NCBI GenBank assembly: GCA_036259475.1
Contig: DATABS010000006.1
Coordinates: 28,033-92,032 of the forward strand
Direction of reading: 5' to 3'
Length of the DNA stretch: 64,000 nt
From: ZC4RG17 sp036259475
GTDB lineage: Bacteria > Actinomycetota > Acidimicrobiia > Spongiisociales > ZC4RG35
The translations under genes were made by a program, and so were the position numbers. Shown here in pieces: positions 56,530 to 64,000 of this stretch (its first letter is position 1; the number at the start of each line of letters is the position of its first letter). The notes under the pieces are model-generated. The model had not been told where the DNA came from. It did not search any database and saw only the letters and a program-made list of their open reading frames with translations.

Positions 56530-56712
56530 TTCGGGAATCTCCTCTTTCGGCTGGCCCCAGTTCTAATCGATCTCCGTTCCGGCATCGTTACGAAATGGAG
56601 GCCGGCGCCAATCCCGTGTCGTCGCCCGGGCGAAAAACCGCGGAAATCCGTCACGCTGTCGTAGCGGCGGCCGTCGATGATGCAGCCATCGAAGTCCAAG
56701 GAGGGACTGTTC

Positions 56713-57735
56713 ATGCCAACCCGTCGTTCATCCGTCACGTCGGTCTCGTGGATCCCATCCGAGGCCCTGCCGCTCGCTCTGATGAGCATCCCGGTGTACA
56801 TGGGAATCGGCCATTACGACTCGCCGCCCCCCGACCGCCTCGAGGACCTAGAGGCATTGCACGCCGCCGGCGCCTTCCGCTTCGCCAACCGTCTGAGCGC
56901 CTGGATCGAGGTCGAGGACGGACAGATCGTCGACGCCGGATACGACGGCAAGGGACTGATCTCGTCGACCGTCGCCGACCTCAAGGTCACCAAGTTCGCC
57001 TTTCCCCCGGTCGCCTACCCCGAGATCCGCAAGGAGCCGGAGTACGGTGACGGCTGGGTTCGCTTCGTCCAGACGACGGGCGGGCGAACCGGTTCGCCGA
57101 TGCCCCGAAAGATCAGCCGCCCGCCCTTCGTCCAGATCACGGCACCAACGGTGTGGACCACCCTCTCGCTGACGTTGCACACCGACGGGCGGGCAGAGTA
57201 CGGCATCGTCGGCGCCAGCCCCTTCCCGCGCCACTGGTTCTACGACCACGACGGAAAGCTGGTCAAGAAGTCTGGTATCGCCGACTACAAGAGCTGGGCG
57301 GATGCCATGGACGACGACAACTCGCCGTGGGCCGACCGGGAGCACGAACTCCTGGTAGCCGACGCCGAGACCGACCTGGAGAGGGCGATGTCGACCACCA
57401 TCATGCAGAGCGGGGCCAAGCCGGTGTTCCGACGCCTGGCCGAAGGCGACACACTGACCGAGCAAGGCGACGAGACCGCCGACCTCTTCCTCGTTCTCGA
57501 CGGGATGCTCACCGTGGAGGTGGACGGCGAAGGGGTGGCCGAGGTGGGACCGGGGGCCATCGTCGGCGAACGAGCCGTCCTGGAGGGCGGGAAGCGCACG
57601 TCGACTGTGCGGGCGATGACGCCGGTACGGGTGGCCGTCGCCAGCGCCGACCAGGTCGACCGCAAGGCTCTCGAGGAACTGGCCGGCGGTCATCGCCGCG
57701 AGGAAGAGAACAACCCCGAGCCGGTCGAGGCGTGA
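56713..57735 (+). CDS. cyclic nucleotide-binding domain protein
   Basis: A 340-residue protein. The first ~225 residues are a domain I do not recognise (VADLKVTKFAFPP, FVQTTGGRTGSPMPRKISRP, WTTLSLTLHTDGRAEYGI). The last part (~230-325) is a cNMP-binding beta-roll: FRRLAEGDTLTEQGDETADL, VLDGMLTVEVDG, VGPGAIVGERAVLEGGKR with the GE..AL-type phosphate-binding cassette. AAGGAGG precedes ATG 56713. Its stop overlaps the MBL gene GTG by 4 bases. Confidence 0.75.
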   Translation: MPTRRSSVTSVSWIPSEALPLALMSIPVYMGIGHYDSPPPDRLEDLEALHAAGAFRFANRLSAWIEVEDGQIVDAGYDGKGLISSTVADLKVTKFAFPPVAYPEIRKEPEYGDGWVRFVQTTGGRTGSPMPRKISRPPFVQITAPTVWTTLSLTLHTDGRAEYGIVGASPFPRHWFYDHDGKLVKKSGIADYKSWADAMDDDNSPWADREHELLVADAETDLERAMSTTIMQSGAKPVFRRLAEGDTLTEQGDETADLFLVLDGMLTVEVDGEGVAEVGPGAIVGERAVLEGGKRTSTVRAMTPVRVAVASADQVDRKALEELAGGHRREEENNPEPVEA

Positions 57736-58577
57736 AGATCCATGTCTGCGGGAGTCGGGGCTCGACTCCGACTCCCGGACGGGACTTCTGTCGCTACGGG
57801 GGTCACACTTCCTCGATCGCCATCAGCCGAGACGATCGCCCGGATCTCCTGCTCGACGCCGGAACTGGCATCCGGAGGGTGACACGACTGCTGGGCGACC
57901 GTCCGTTCGAAGGCTCGATCCTGCTGGGTCATCTCCACTGGGACCACACTCACGGGCTCCCCTTCTTCGCCGCGGGAGACCGCCCCGATGCCCGGGTCGA
58001 CCTCTACATCCCCGAACAGGACGGGACCGTGGAGGACACGCTCGCCACTTTCATGGCTCCGCCGCATTTCCCGATCGGCCCCACCGATCTGCATGGCAAT
58101 TGGCGGTTCCTTCACCTACCCGAGGGCACCCATCGGATCGAGGGCTATGAGGTGACGGCCCGGGAGGTGCCCCACAAAGGCGGTCGTACCTTTGGTTACC
58201 GCATCAGTGACGGACACGTCACCGTCGCCTATCTCTCCGATCATCATCCCACCTCGTTCGGAGCGGGTCCCGAGGGCTACGGGCCATATCACGAGGCCGC
58301 CGTCACGCTGGCCCGCGAGGCGGATCTGCTGATCCACGATGCCCAGTACCTGGACGATGAGTGGCCGACGCGATCCCATTTCGGGCACTCGACCCCCGGC
58401 TACGCGATTGGTCTCGCCCGAGAGGCCGGCGCCCGTCGTCTCATGATGTTCCATCACGACCCGGCCCGGACGGACGACGACCTCGACATCCTCGCCACCC
58501 AGTGGAGCAAGACGGAAGAGTTGAACGTGATCACCGCCATGGAAGGGGAGACGATCGATGTCACCGTCGGCGGCTGA
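57732..58577 (+). CDS. MBL-fold metallo-hydrolase
   Basis: A 281-residue metallo-beta-lactamase fold: opening HVCGSRGSTPTPGRDFCRYG, metal motif LGHLHWDHTHG (~66), then VAYLSDHH, LLIHDAQY and SHFGHSTPGYA. The CGSRGSTP opening is shared with class II cyclic nucleotide phosphodiesterase-like and RNase Z-like proteins. Lying between a cNMP-binding protein and a cyclase, it may hydrolyse a cyclic nucleotide (inference). Starts at a GTG overlapping the previous gene; ends 20 bases inside the cyclase gene. Confidence 0.8.
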   Translation: MKIHVCGSRGSTPTPGRDFCRYGGHTSSIAISRDDRPDLLLDAGTGIRRVTRLLGDRPFEGSILLGHLHWDHTHGLPFFAAGDRPDARVDLYIPEQDGTVEDTLATFMAPPHFPIGPTDLHGNWRFLHLPEGTHRIEGYEVTAREVPHKGGRTFGYRISDGHVTVAYLSDHHPTSFGAGPEGYGPYHEAAVTLAREADLLIHDAQYLDDEWPTRSHFGHSTPGYAIGLAREAGARRLMMFHHDPARTDDDLDILATQWSKTEELNVITAMEGETIDVTVGG

Positions 58578-61500
58578 CGACCGGCTCGCTCCCTACAGTC
58601 CCCGAACTCTTCGTAGCTGGCGCGGCCCGATGCCTGGCTACGACCGAGTGGAAGGGACACTCGTGTTCGCCGATGTGTCGGGCTTCACTCGACTCACAGA
58701 GCGACTGGCCCGGCGGGGCAAAGTCGGCGCCGAGGAGATGGTCACCGCCATCTCCGACGTCTGGGAGGCCTTGTTGGCGACCGACGACGGCGGCGACGTG
58801 ATGAAATTCGCCGGCGACGCCCTGCTGATCTTCTATCAGGGGCCGGATCACGCCCGGCGGGCCTGCCAGCGAGCTCTGACGATGCAGAAGGAGTTGGGCC
58901 GAGTCGGACGGATAGAGCGGGGAGGAGCCGTCGTGCGCCTGCGCATGTCGATCGGCGTCAACAGTGGGATGTTCGATTTCGTGGTCGCCGGCGAGGACCA
59001 CCTGGATCTGCTCATTCTCGGTGAGGCGGCGACGCATACCATCGAAATGGAGGCGGCCGCCTCGGCGGGACAGGTACTGGTGGGCGAGGCGACAGCCCGC
59101 CTGGCAGATGGGGCCCGCTTCGGGGCTCGCGTCGGCGGCGGTCGCCTGCTGCGTTCGGTGCCATCGTGTCCCCCGGCACCTCCGCCGACGTCAGCCGTGG
59201 AACACGACTCCACCCGTTTCGTCGCCCCCTCCTTGAGAGATCGCTTGGGTGAGCTCGACCATGAACATCGGTGGGCGGCTGTCGCGTTTGCTCAGCTCGG
59301 TGCAGTCGACTCGACGCTGGCCGCGAGGGGATCCGACGAGGTTTTCGGGCTCGTCCAGCGGTTCACCACCGAGCTCATGCAGACGCTCGACGACTACGGC
59401 GTCCTGCTGAGTTCCTGTGACGTGGTGCCCGACGGGGCCGGTTTCATGCTGACTGCCGGGGTCCCGGACGCCAACGGGGACGATGCCACCCGGATGTTGC
59501 GGGTAGCCCGCTGGATAGTCGAGGGAGACTGGGGTCTGCCGGTGAGGGTCGGGGTCAACGCCGGCAACGTGTTCGTGGGAGACGTGGGACCTCCCTTCCG
59601 CCGGGCGTTCGTGACGATGGGCGACACCACGAATCTCGCCGCCCGGGTGATGAGCCGGGCGGATTGGGGCGAAGCGCTCGCCACGCGATTCGTCCTCGAA
59701 CCGGGAGACGGCTTCATCACCCGCCCGCTCGAGCCGTTCTCGGTCAAAGGCAAGCGCCATCCCGTGGAGGCAGCCGTCGTCGAGGGTATCGCCGCCACCG
59801 CGGCGCCGGCGGCGGCTGAGGGTCCCCTGGTGGGAAGGGATCGGGAGCTCGAGACACTCCTGGATGGGATGGCCGCCGCCCGCTCGGGCGCCGGTCGCGT
59901 GGTGGAGCTCATCGGTGAGGAGGGGACCGGAAAGTCACGGTTGGTGGCGGAGGTCTGCCGGCGGGGGCAGGATCTTCGCTGGATCACGGTCTCCTGTGAT
60001 CCGTTCGAGCGCACGTCGGCCTACCACACCGCCCGGATGCTCCTCCGCCAAATTCTCGAAATCCCGGCCGATGCCGTCCCCGAGGAGGCCGGCCGGCTGC
60101 TGGCGGCCGCAGTGGACGAGACCGTGCCTCACCTGCGGCCCTGGGTTCCACTCCTGGCGGTGCCGTTCAACGCTGCCGTGGATCCCACACCGGAGGCTTC
60201 CGAGGTGGCGGAGCGCTACCGGCGGGTGCGCACCCAGCAGATGGTGGTTGATCTGCTCGAACGGTATGCCGACGCGCCCATGGCGATCGTCATCGAGGAC
60301 GCGTCGGACATGGATGACGCGTCGGCCGAGTTGGTGGCGGAGGTTCTCGGCCGGATCGAAGCCCAGCCCTGGCTGGCGGTGGTGACCCGCACTCCCGCAA
60401 CGGACGGCCTGCATTACGGCCGAGGTTACGAAGCGGACGTGCTGGTACTGGAACCCCTGTCCGAGGCGCTCGCCACCGAACTGGCTGAGAAGCTGGCGGA
60501 GACAACGCCGGTTCCCGCTCATCTCATTCCGGAGATGGTGGCTCGCGCCGGCGGCAATCCTCTCTTCCTCGGGGAGCTGATCGCCGGGGTGGAGGGTGAG
60601 ACGATGCCTCACACTGTCGAGGGCATCGTTGCCGCCCGCATCGACGGCCTCGCCCCGAGGGACCGACAGATCCTTCGCTACCTGTCGGTCCTGGGCGAAC
60701 ATTTCGACGAATCCATGGTGGCCGAGACCCTGGCCGACCTCGACGTCTCGCTCCACGACGAGGCGCTCTGGGCTCGGCTGGCGGCATACGTGCAGCGGGA
60801 CGGAAAGCGAATCTCCTTCGTCAACCCACTCGTGCGTCAGGTCGCCTACGAGGGCCTCCGCTTCAGCTCGCGGCGTGAGATCCACAGTCGGGTGGCGGAC
60901 GCGATGCTCAAACGGGGAGGCGATGCGGTCGCCGTCCATCTGTTGCGAGCCGAACGGTGGAACGAGGCCTGGGAGGCGGCCCGCCATGCCGCCGAGGCGG
61001 CACGCCAGGCCGGCGCCAATGCCGTGGCGGCCGAGCTCTACGATCTCGCCCTGGAGGCGGCCCGCCACATAGATCCCCCTCGCGCCGCGGTGATGGAGGT
61101 CGCCGAGCGCGCCGGGATGTCATGGGGCCGGGTGGGAATCCCCGAGCGGGCACTCGAGTCGTACGGGGTGGCGATCGGTGTCGCCTCGGACGCCACCGAC
61201 CGCCTGCTGCTGGCGGCGCAGCGTGCGTCGGTTCACGAGAATGCCGGCCGCTTTCCTCAGGCACTGGGCCTGTATGCCCGAGCCATCACCGAGGCGGAGC
61301 AACTGGAGGATGAAACGACCCGGGACCGCATCCTCGGCGTCCTTCGAGCCGGCTACGCGTCGACCCGCCACCGGCAGGGCCGGCTCGAGGAAGCGATCGC
61401 CCAGGCCGAGATCGCCGTCGGTCACTCCGACCGGGCAGGCGACAAGGAGACGCTCGCCTATCTCTACCACCTCCTCGATCGGGCGCACACTGGGGCCGGG

Positions 61501-62145
61501 AACCGGGAACAGGCCCTCGCTTACCGGGACCTGGCCCTGCCCATCTTCGCCGAGCTGGGGGACCTGGCAGCCCAAGGAACCGTGTTGCACGATCTGGCCG
61601 CCGACGCCCATCGCGGTGGCCGACTCGAGGAGGCGAACTGGCTCTACGAGCGGGCGATCGACGCCCGAACTCGCGCCGGTGACGTGGTGCGGGCGGCGGC
61701 CAGCGTCAACGCGCTGGGGGAGGTGGAACTGTCCCTCGGCATGGTCGATCCGGCCGAGCGTCGTTTTGCCGAAGCTCTGAGGGCATGGCGAGGAGCCCGT
61801 TCGCCTGAAGGAGTCGTCGTGGCCGCCACCAACCTGGCGAGGGTTGCGCTGGCGCGGGAGGACGCGGCGGAGGCGCTGGCGAGACTGGAGGAGGCCGAGC
61901 ATCGTGCCGCCGACATCGGAGCCGAACATTTGCTTCCCTCGGTTCGGTTGCTGGAAGGTGAAGCTCACCTGGCTCTCGGCCGTTGGGTCGAGGCCTGGGA
62001 CGCCGCCACCCGTGCTCTGGAAGTGGGAGGCGAGAGCGCTCAGCGAGCCGCCGCCCACGAGATACGCGCCCGGGCACTGTCGGCCACGGGCGGCGAAACG
62101 CGGGCCGAACACGAACGGGCCGCCGCCTCCCAACTCGCCGAGTGA
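58558..62145 (+). CDS. class III nucleotide cyclase-ATPase-TPR protein
   Basis: A 1195-residue multi-domain protein. The first cyclase domain (~25-180) keeps both metal Asp (VFADVSGFTRL and KFAGDALLIF). The second (~235-420) lacks the first Asp (AFAQLG) and looks regulatory; the pair may form an internal heterodimer. An AAA/STAND ATPase follows with Walker A GEEGTGKS (~455) and Walker B MAIVIEDASD (~575), then TPR-like helices to the end. Such proteins usually make cAMP or cGMP under control of the ATPase. It overlaps the MBL gene and ends near the second palindrome. Confidence 0.85.
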   Translation: MSPSAADDRLAPYSPRTLRSWRGPMPGYDRVEGTLVFADVSGFTRLTERLARRGKVGAEEMVTAISDVWEALLATDDGGDVMKFAGDALLIFYQGPDHARRACQRALTMQKELGRVGRIERGGAVVRLRMSIGVNSGMFDFVVAGEDHLDLLILGEAATHTIEMEAAASAGQVLVGEATARLADGARFGARVGGGRLLRSVPSCPPAPPPTSAVEHDSTRFVAPSLRDRLGELDHEHRWAAVAFAQLGAVDSTLAARGSDEVFGLVQRFTTELMQTLDDYGVLLSSCDVVPDGAGFMLTAGVPDANGDDATRMLRVARWIVEGDWGLPVRVGVNAGNVFVGDVGPPFRRAFVTMGDTTNLAARVMSRADWGEALATRFVLEPGDGFITRPLEPFSVKGKRHPVEAAVVEGIAATAAPAAAEGPLVGRDRELETLLDGMAAARSGAGRVVELIGEEGTGKSRLVAEVCRRGQDLRWITVSCDPFERTSAYHTARMLLRQILEIPADAVPEEAGRLLAAAVDETVPHLRPWVPLLAVPFNAAVDPTPEASEVAERYRRVRTQQMVVDLLERYADAPMAIVIEDASDMDDASAELVAEVLGRIEAQPWLAVVTRTPATDGLHYGRGYEADVLVLEPLSEALATELAEKLAETTPVPAHLIPEMVARAGGNPLFLGELIAGVEGETMPHTVEGIVAARIDGLAPRDRQILRYLSVLGEHFDESMVAETLADLDVSLHDEALWARLAAYVQRDGKRISFVNPLVRQVAYEGLRFSSRREIHSRVADAMLKRGGDAVAVHLLRAERWNEAWEAARHAAEAARQAGANAVAAELYDLALEAARHIDPPRAAVMEVAERAGMSWGRVGIPERALESYGVAIGVASDATDRLLLAAQRASVHENAGRFPQALGLYARAITEAEQLEDETTRDRILGVLRAGYASTRHRQGRLEEAIAQAEIAVGHSDRAGDKETLAYLYHLLDRAHTGAGNREQALAYRDLALPIFAELGDLAAQGTVLHDLAADAHRGGRLEEANWLYERAIDARTRAGDVVRAAASVNALGEVELSLGMVDPAERRFAEALRAWRGARSPEGVVVAATNLARVALAREDAAEALARLEEAEHRAADIGAEHLLPSVRLLEGEAHLALGRWVEAWDAATRALEVGGESAQRAAAHEIRARALSATGGETRAEHERAAASQLAE

Positions 62146-62150
62146 AGTCC

Positions 62151-62206
62151 CCCGTTTTCGCGCACCAAATGCACGCTATGGCGTGCGTTCGGTGCGCGAA
62201 AACGGG
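62151..62206. repeat. 56-bp palindrome between convergent genes (copy 2)
   Basis: Arms of 26 bases (62151-62176, 62181-62206) around TATG differ by two mismatches. The left arm matches copy 1 (18875) at 24 of 26 positions. The convergent minus gene terminates inside it. Confidence 0.85.
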
Positions 62207-63381
62207 AGGGGGGCGGCGTTGGGGGCGGGGCGGAGCCACAACGACACGGAGGTGGGCTGCATCGTGAAAGAGACGGTCTCCGCCAGTTGGTCCTCGATGC
62301 CGACCAGATCGTGCTCTGTCCTCAGCCGCCGCGAGAAAGTCTCCACCAGGCGCCGGGCGTTGTAGCGGGCGCGATTGAAGCGACGGTCGACCACGTCCTG
62401 GGTCCGCTTTCGCAGCGGGTTGAAGACGGCCGCCACCAGCAGGGTCGACCCGGCGATGGGGAGGTCGCCCTCCACCGGGATCACGGCGCCCAGGACGAAG
62501 ACCGACAGCACATACAGCCCGGCCAGCAGCGCGGTGAGGAGCCCGTAGGAGACGGTTCGCGAGATCAAGCGGTCGATGTCGTACAGCCGATAGCGGCTGA
62601 CCGCCAACCAGATGCCCACGGGCGGAAGGCTGAGAGACAGAGCGAAGGCCACCTCCGTCAGATTCGGTCCGATCCCGTCCGAGAAGGTGTCGACCAACGC
62701 GTTGGCCAGGAAGCCGAAGCCACAGGCGACGGCGGCATACATGAACCAACGGATCTGTTGGCGCTCCACCCCCGAGGAGCGGCGGTAGCGGACGACCGCG
62801 GCCACCGGCCCCAAGAGGAGCAGAGGGATGACGGCGGGCACGAGCAACACCTCGGCGTCCGCCAAGCCGAGTAGGACCCAGGGGTTGGGCACCACCATCG
62901 TCTCGGTGGGCCGGAACTCCGCCTGGATCGAGGTCACGATCACGAAGCCGACGCTCACGACCACCGCCAGCCCGAGGACCGCAGCCCAGCCCCTTCCGAT
63001 TGGCCTCCCGGTGGGGAACAGGATGGGCAGAACGACGAACACCGAGACCAGAGCAGGGAACCATGTCCACTCACCGACCCACGCCGCAATCCACACCAGG
63101 GACTCGTTGTCGCTCTGGGTCGCCACGTCCACACCCAGGAACGTCGACGACCAGAGGAGGGCGAAGAGGAGCAACACCCACCCGATGACGGTCCGGGGCC
63201 GCTGCCAGATGATGGCCGTTCCGACCAAAGCGTAAGGAAGCGTCGACACCGACACGTCGAAAGTCCCCGCCAGCCAGATGGCGCCGACGACCGCCGCCAC
63301 GACTATCAGCAGCAGGGCGCCGGCGGCGCCTCGTGCCCATTTCCTCCGGGAGGCCGTCACGCCTGCTTGTCCCGCAACCAC
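62176..63381 (-). CDS. membrane protein of RLYDIDR family (paralog 1)
   Basis: A 401-residue protein with about eight helices. Its C-terminal third carries SRYRLYDIDRLISRTVSYG, then GSTLLVAAVFNPLRKRTQDV and VDRRFNRARYNARRLVETFS, followed by a short cytosolic tail ending SLWLRP. The same block occurs in the next gene upstream. This block is widespread in actinobacterial membrane proteins, sometimes as the sensor half of kinases; here no kinase follows. Function unknown. Overlaps the paralog by 25 bases. Confidence 0.75.
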   Translation of the reverse strand: MVAGQAGVTASRRKWARGAAGALLLIVVAAVVGAIWLAGTFDVSVSTLPYALVGTAIIWQRPRTVIGWVLLLFALLWSSTFLGVDVATQSDNESLVWIAAWVGEWTWFPALVSVFVVLPILFPTGRPIGRGWAAVLGLAVVVSVGFVIVTSIQAEFRPTETMVVPNPWVLLGLADAEVLLVPAVIPLLLLGPVAAVVRYRRSSGVERQQIRWFMYAAVACGFGFLANALVDTFSDGIGPNLTEVAFALSLSLPPVGIWLAVSRYRLYDIDRLISRTVSYGLLTALLAGLYVLSVFVLGAVIPVEGDLPIAGSTLLVAAVFNPLRKRTQDVVDRRFNRARYNARRLVETFSRRLRTEHDLVGIEDQLAETVSFTMQPTSVSLWLRPAPNAAPLPFSRTERTP

Positions 63382-64000
63382 AGGGAGGCCGAGGAGGGCT
63401 CCATCGTCTCACGAGCCACGGCGAGCAGGTCGTTCGCCAGAGCCTGCATACCCGCCTCCGAGCGGATCCTGGCTCCGAACGCGTCCACTACCTGCGCTGC
63501 GTCGTAGCGGCTGCGGTTGAAGCGGCGGTCCACTATCACCTGAACCCGGCGCCGCAGAGGATTGAACAAGGCCGCCACGGTCAGGGTGGATGCTGCGACC
63601 ACCAACTGGTTGCCTCCCGGGACGACGAGTCGGAGAACGAACACCACGCCGACGTAGGCGGCCACCAATACCGCGGTGACTGCCCCGTACGCCACCGTCC
63701 TCGAGATGATGCGGTCGATGTCGTAGAGGCGATGACGGAGGATGGCGACCGCGATCGCCAGGGGAACGGTGAGGATCGCCAGGCTCAGGACGATCGTCGA
63801 CGCCGGATACCAGGCGGGGAGGAAGAGCCGGAAGAGGATCTCCCCGCTGAGCCCCGCGACCAGCACCACTCCTCCGGAGTAGGCGATCCATTTGAGTTGT
63901 TGACGCTCCGTGCCGCGTGAACGCCGGAACCGCACGGCGACGGAGACCAGGAGCGAGATGATCGAGAGTTGCATCAGGATCTCAGCCGCCAGTCGATACT
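63357..64000 (-). CDS. membrane protein of RLYDIDR family (paralog 2, cut by window edge)
   Basis: The window holds at least 214 C-terminal residues; the frame is open to the right edge, so the 5' end lies outside. It has RHRLYDIDRIISRTVAYG, AASTLTVAALFNPLRRRVQV, VDRRFNRSRYDAAQVVDAF and the ending SASLWLRD, closely parallel to the gene it overlaps by 25 bases. A tandem duplication of one gene is the simplest reading. Confidence 0.75.
   Translation of the reverse strand, partial: YRLAAEILMQLSIISLLVSVAVRFRRSRGTERQQLKWIAYSGGVVLVAGLSGEILFRLFLPAWYPASTIVLSLAILTVPLAIAVAILRHRLYDIDRIISRTVAYGAVTAVLVAAYVGVVFVLRLVVPGGNQLVVAASTLTVAALFNPLRRRVQVIVDRRFNRSRYDAAQVVDAFGARIRSEAGMQALANDLLAVARETMEPSSASLWLRDKQA

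Noticed and set aside
61706..63070. 454-codon minus-strand frame spanning the cyclase end and the membrane gene
   Set aside because: Antisense to the TPR region and out of frame with the true membrane gene; it also reads through the palindrome.
1..64000. CRISPR arrays, insertion sequences, prophage genes
   Set aside because: No regularly spaced repeats, transposase or phage structural genes were found on reading both strands.

Overview
The window is GC-rich (my estimate is 63-67%), densely coded bacterial chromosome with GTG and TTG starts, many 4-base stop/start overlaps and short intergenic gaps. A caa3 oxidase with fused subunits I+III, CtaG, a LytR-CpsA-Psr protein, F420/FMN-type split-barrel enzymes, an LLM flavin oxidoreductase, a DUF222/HNH remnant and an ECF41 sigma factor point to an actinomycetote. 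A deep, poorly cultivated lineage such as Acidimicrobiia would fit, but nothing here proves it. Many genes have a TANNNT box 6-9 bases before the start codon, so leaderless transcription appears common, as in other actinobacteria. No phage, insertion sequence or CRISPR array was seen; this looks like ordinary chromosome with a few decayed genes.

Layout. 1-7.6 kb: a broken DUF222/HNH gene, an M24-fold protein that has lost its metal ligands, then a plus-strand run of alpha/beta hydrolase, nitrile-hydratase-like alpha, a very short beta subunit and a second hydrolase; then Nudix, VanZ-like and acetyltransferase genes. 7.6-13.9 kb: a minus operon of M24 peptidase and TPP-dependent dehydrogenase E1 alpha/beta, divergent from a 3-hydroxyisobutyrate dehydrogenase with matching operator-like palindromes; then an amidohydrolase and a PPOX protein. 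13.9-18.9 kb: the caa3 oxidase operon (COX2-cytochrome c, fused COX1-COX3, a small membrane protein, CtaG). 18.9-21.5 kb: a sirtuin and an unusual fusion of an endonuclease IV-like AP endonuclease with a LigD-type polymerase. 21.6-30.6 kb: L,D-transpeptidase and assorted single genes, including an HD/LuxR regulator preceded by a TPP riboswitch, and a truncated flavodoxin.

30.6-42.4 kb: an ECF41 sigma factor divergent from an NmrA-like reductase, with matched promoter motifs for both; a DMT transporter; a two-component system; a broken SnoaL gene; an LCP protein; two related acetyltransferases. 42.7 kb: tRNA-Lys(TTT). 42.9-52 kb: assorted enzymes, an RCK potassium channel with an odd filter, and an ammonium transporter. 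52.2-54.1 kb: a cysteine synthase-TusA-DsrE sulfur operon controlled by what reads as a complete cysteine attenuator: a 19-codon leader peptide with six cysteines, an antiterminator and an intrinsic terminator. 54.2-56.5 kb: a partner-switching operon (SpoIIE phosphatase fused to an RsbW-like kinase, plus two STAS proteins). 56.7-62.1 kb: an overlapping three-gene run of cNMP-binding protein, metallo-beta-lactamase hydrolase and a giant dual-cyclase/ATPase/TPR protein, plausibly a self-contained cyclic-nucleotide module. 62.2-64 kb: two tandem paralogous membrane proteins, the second cut by the window edge.

Convergent gene pairs are often separated by long hairpins. One 56-bp palindrome family (26-4-26) occurs twice, at 18.9 and 62.2 kb, and a second hairpin family with a shared core occurs at 7.6 and 52.1 kb.
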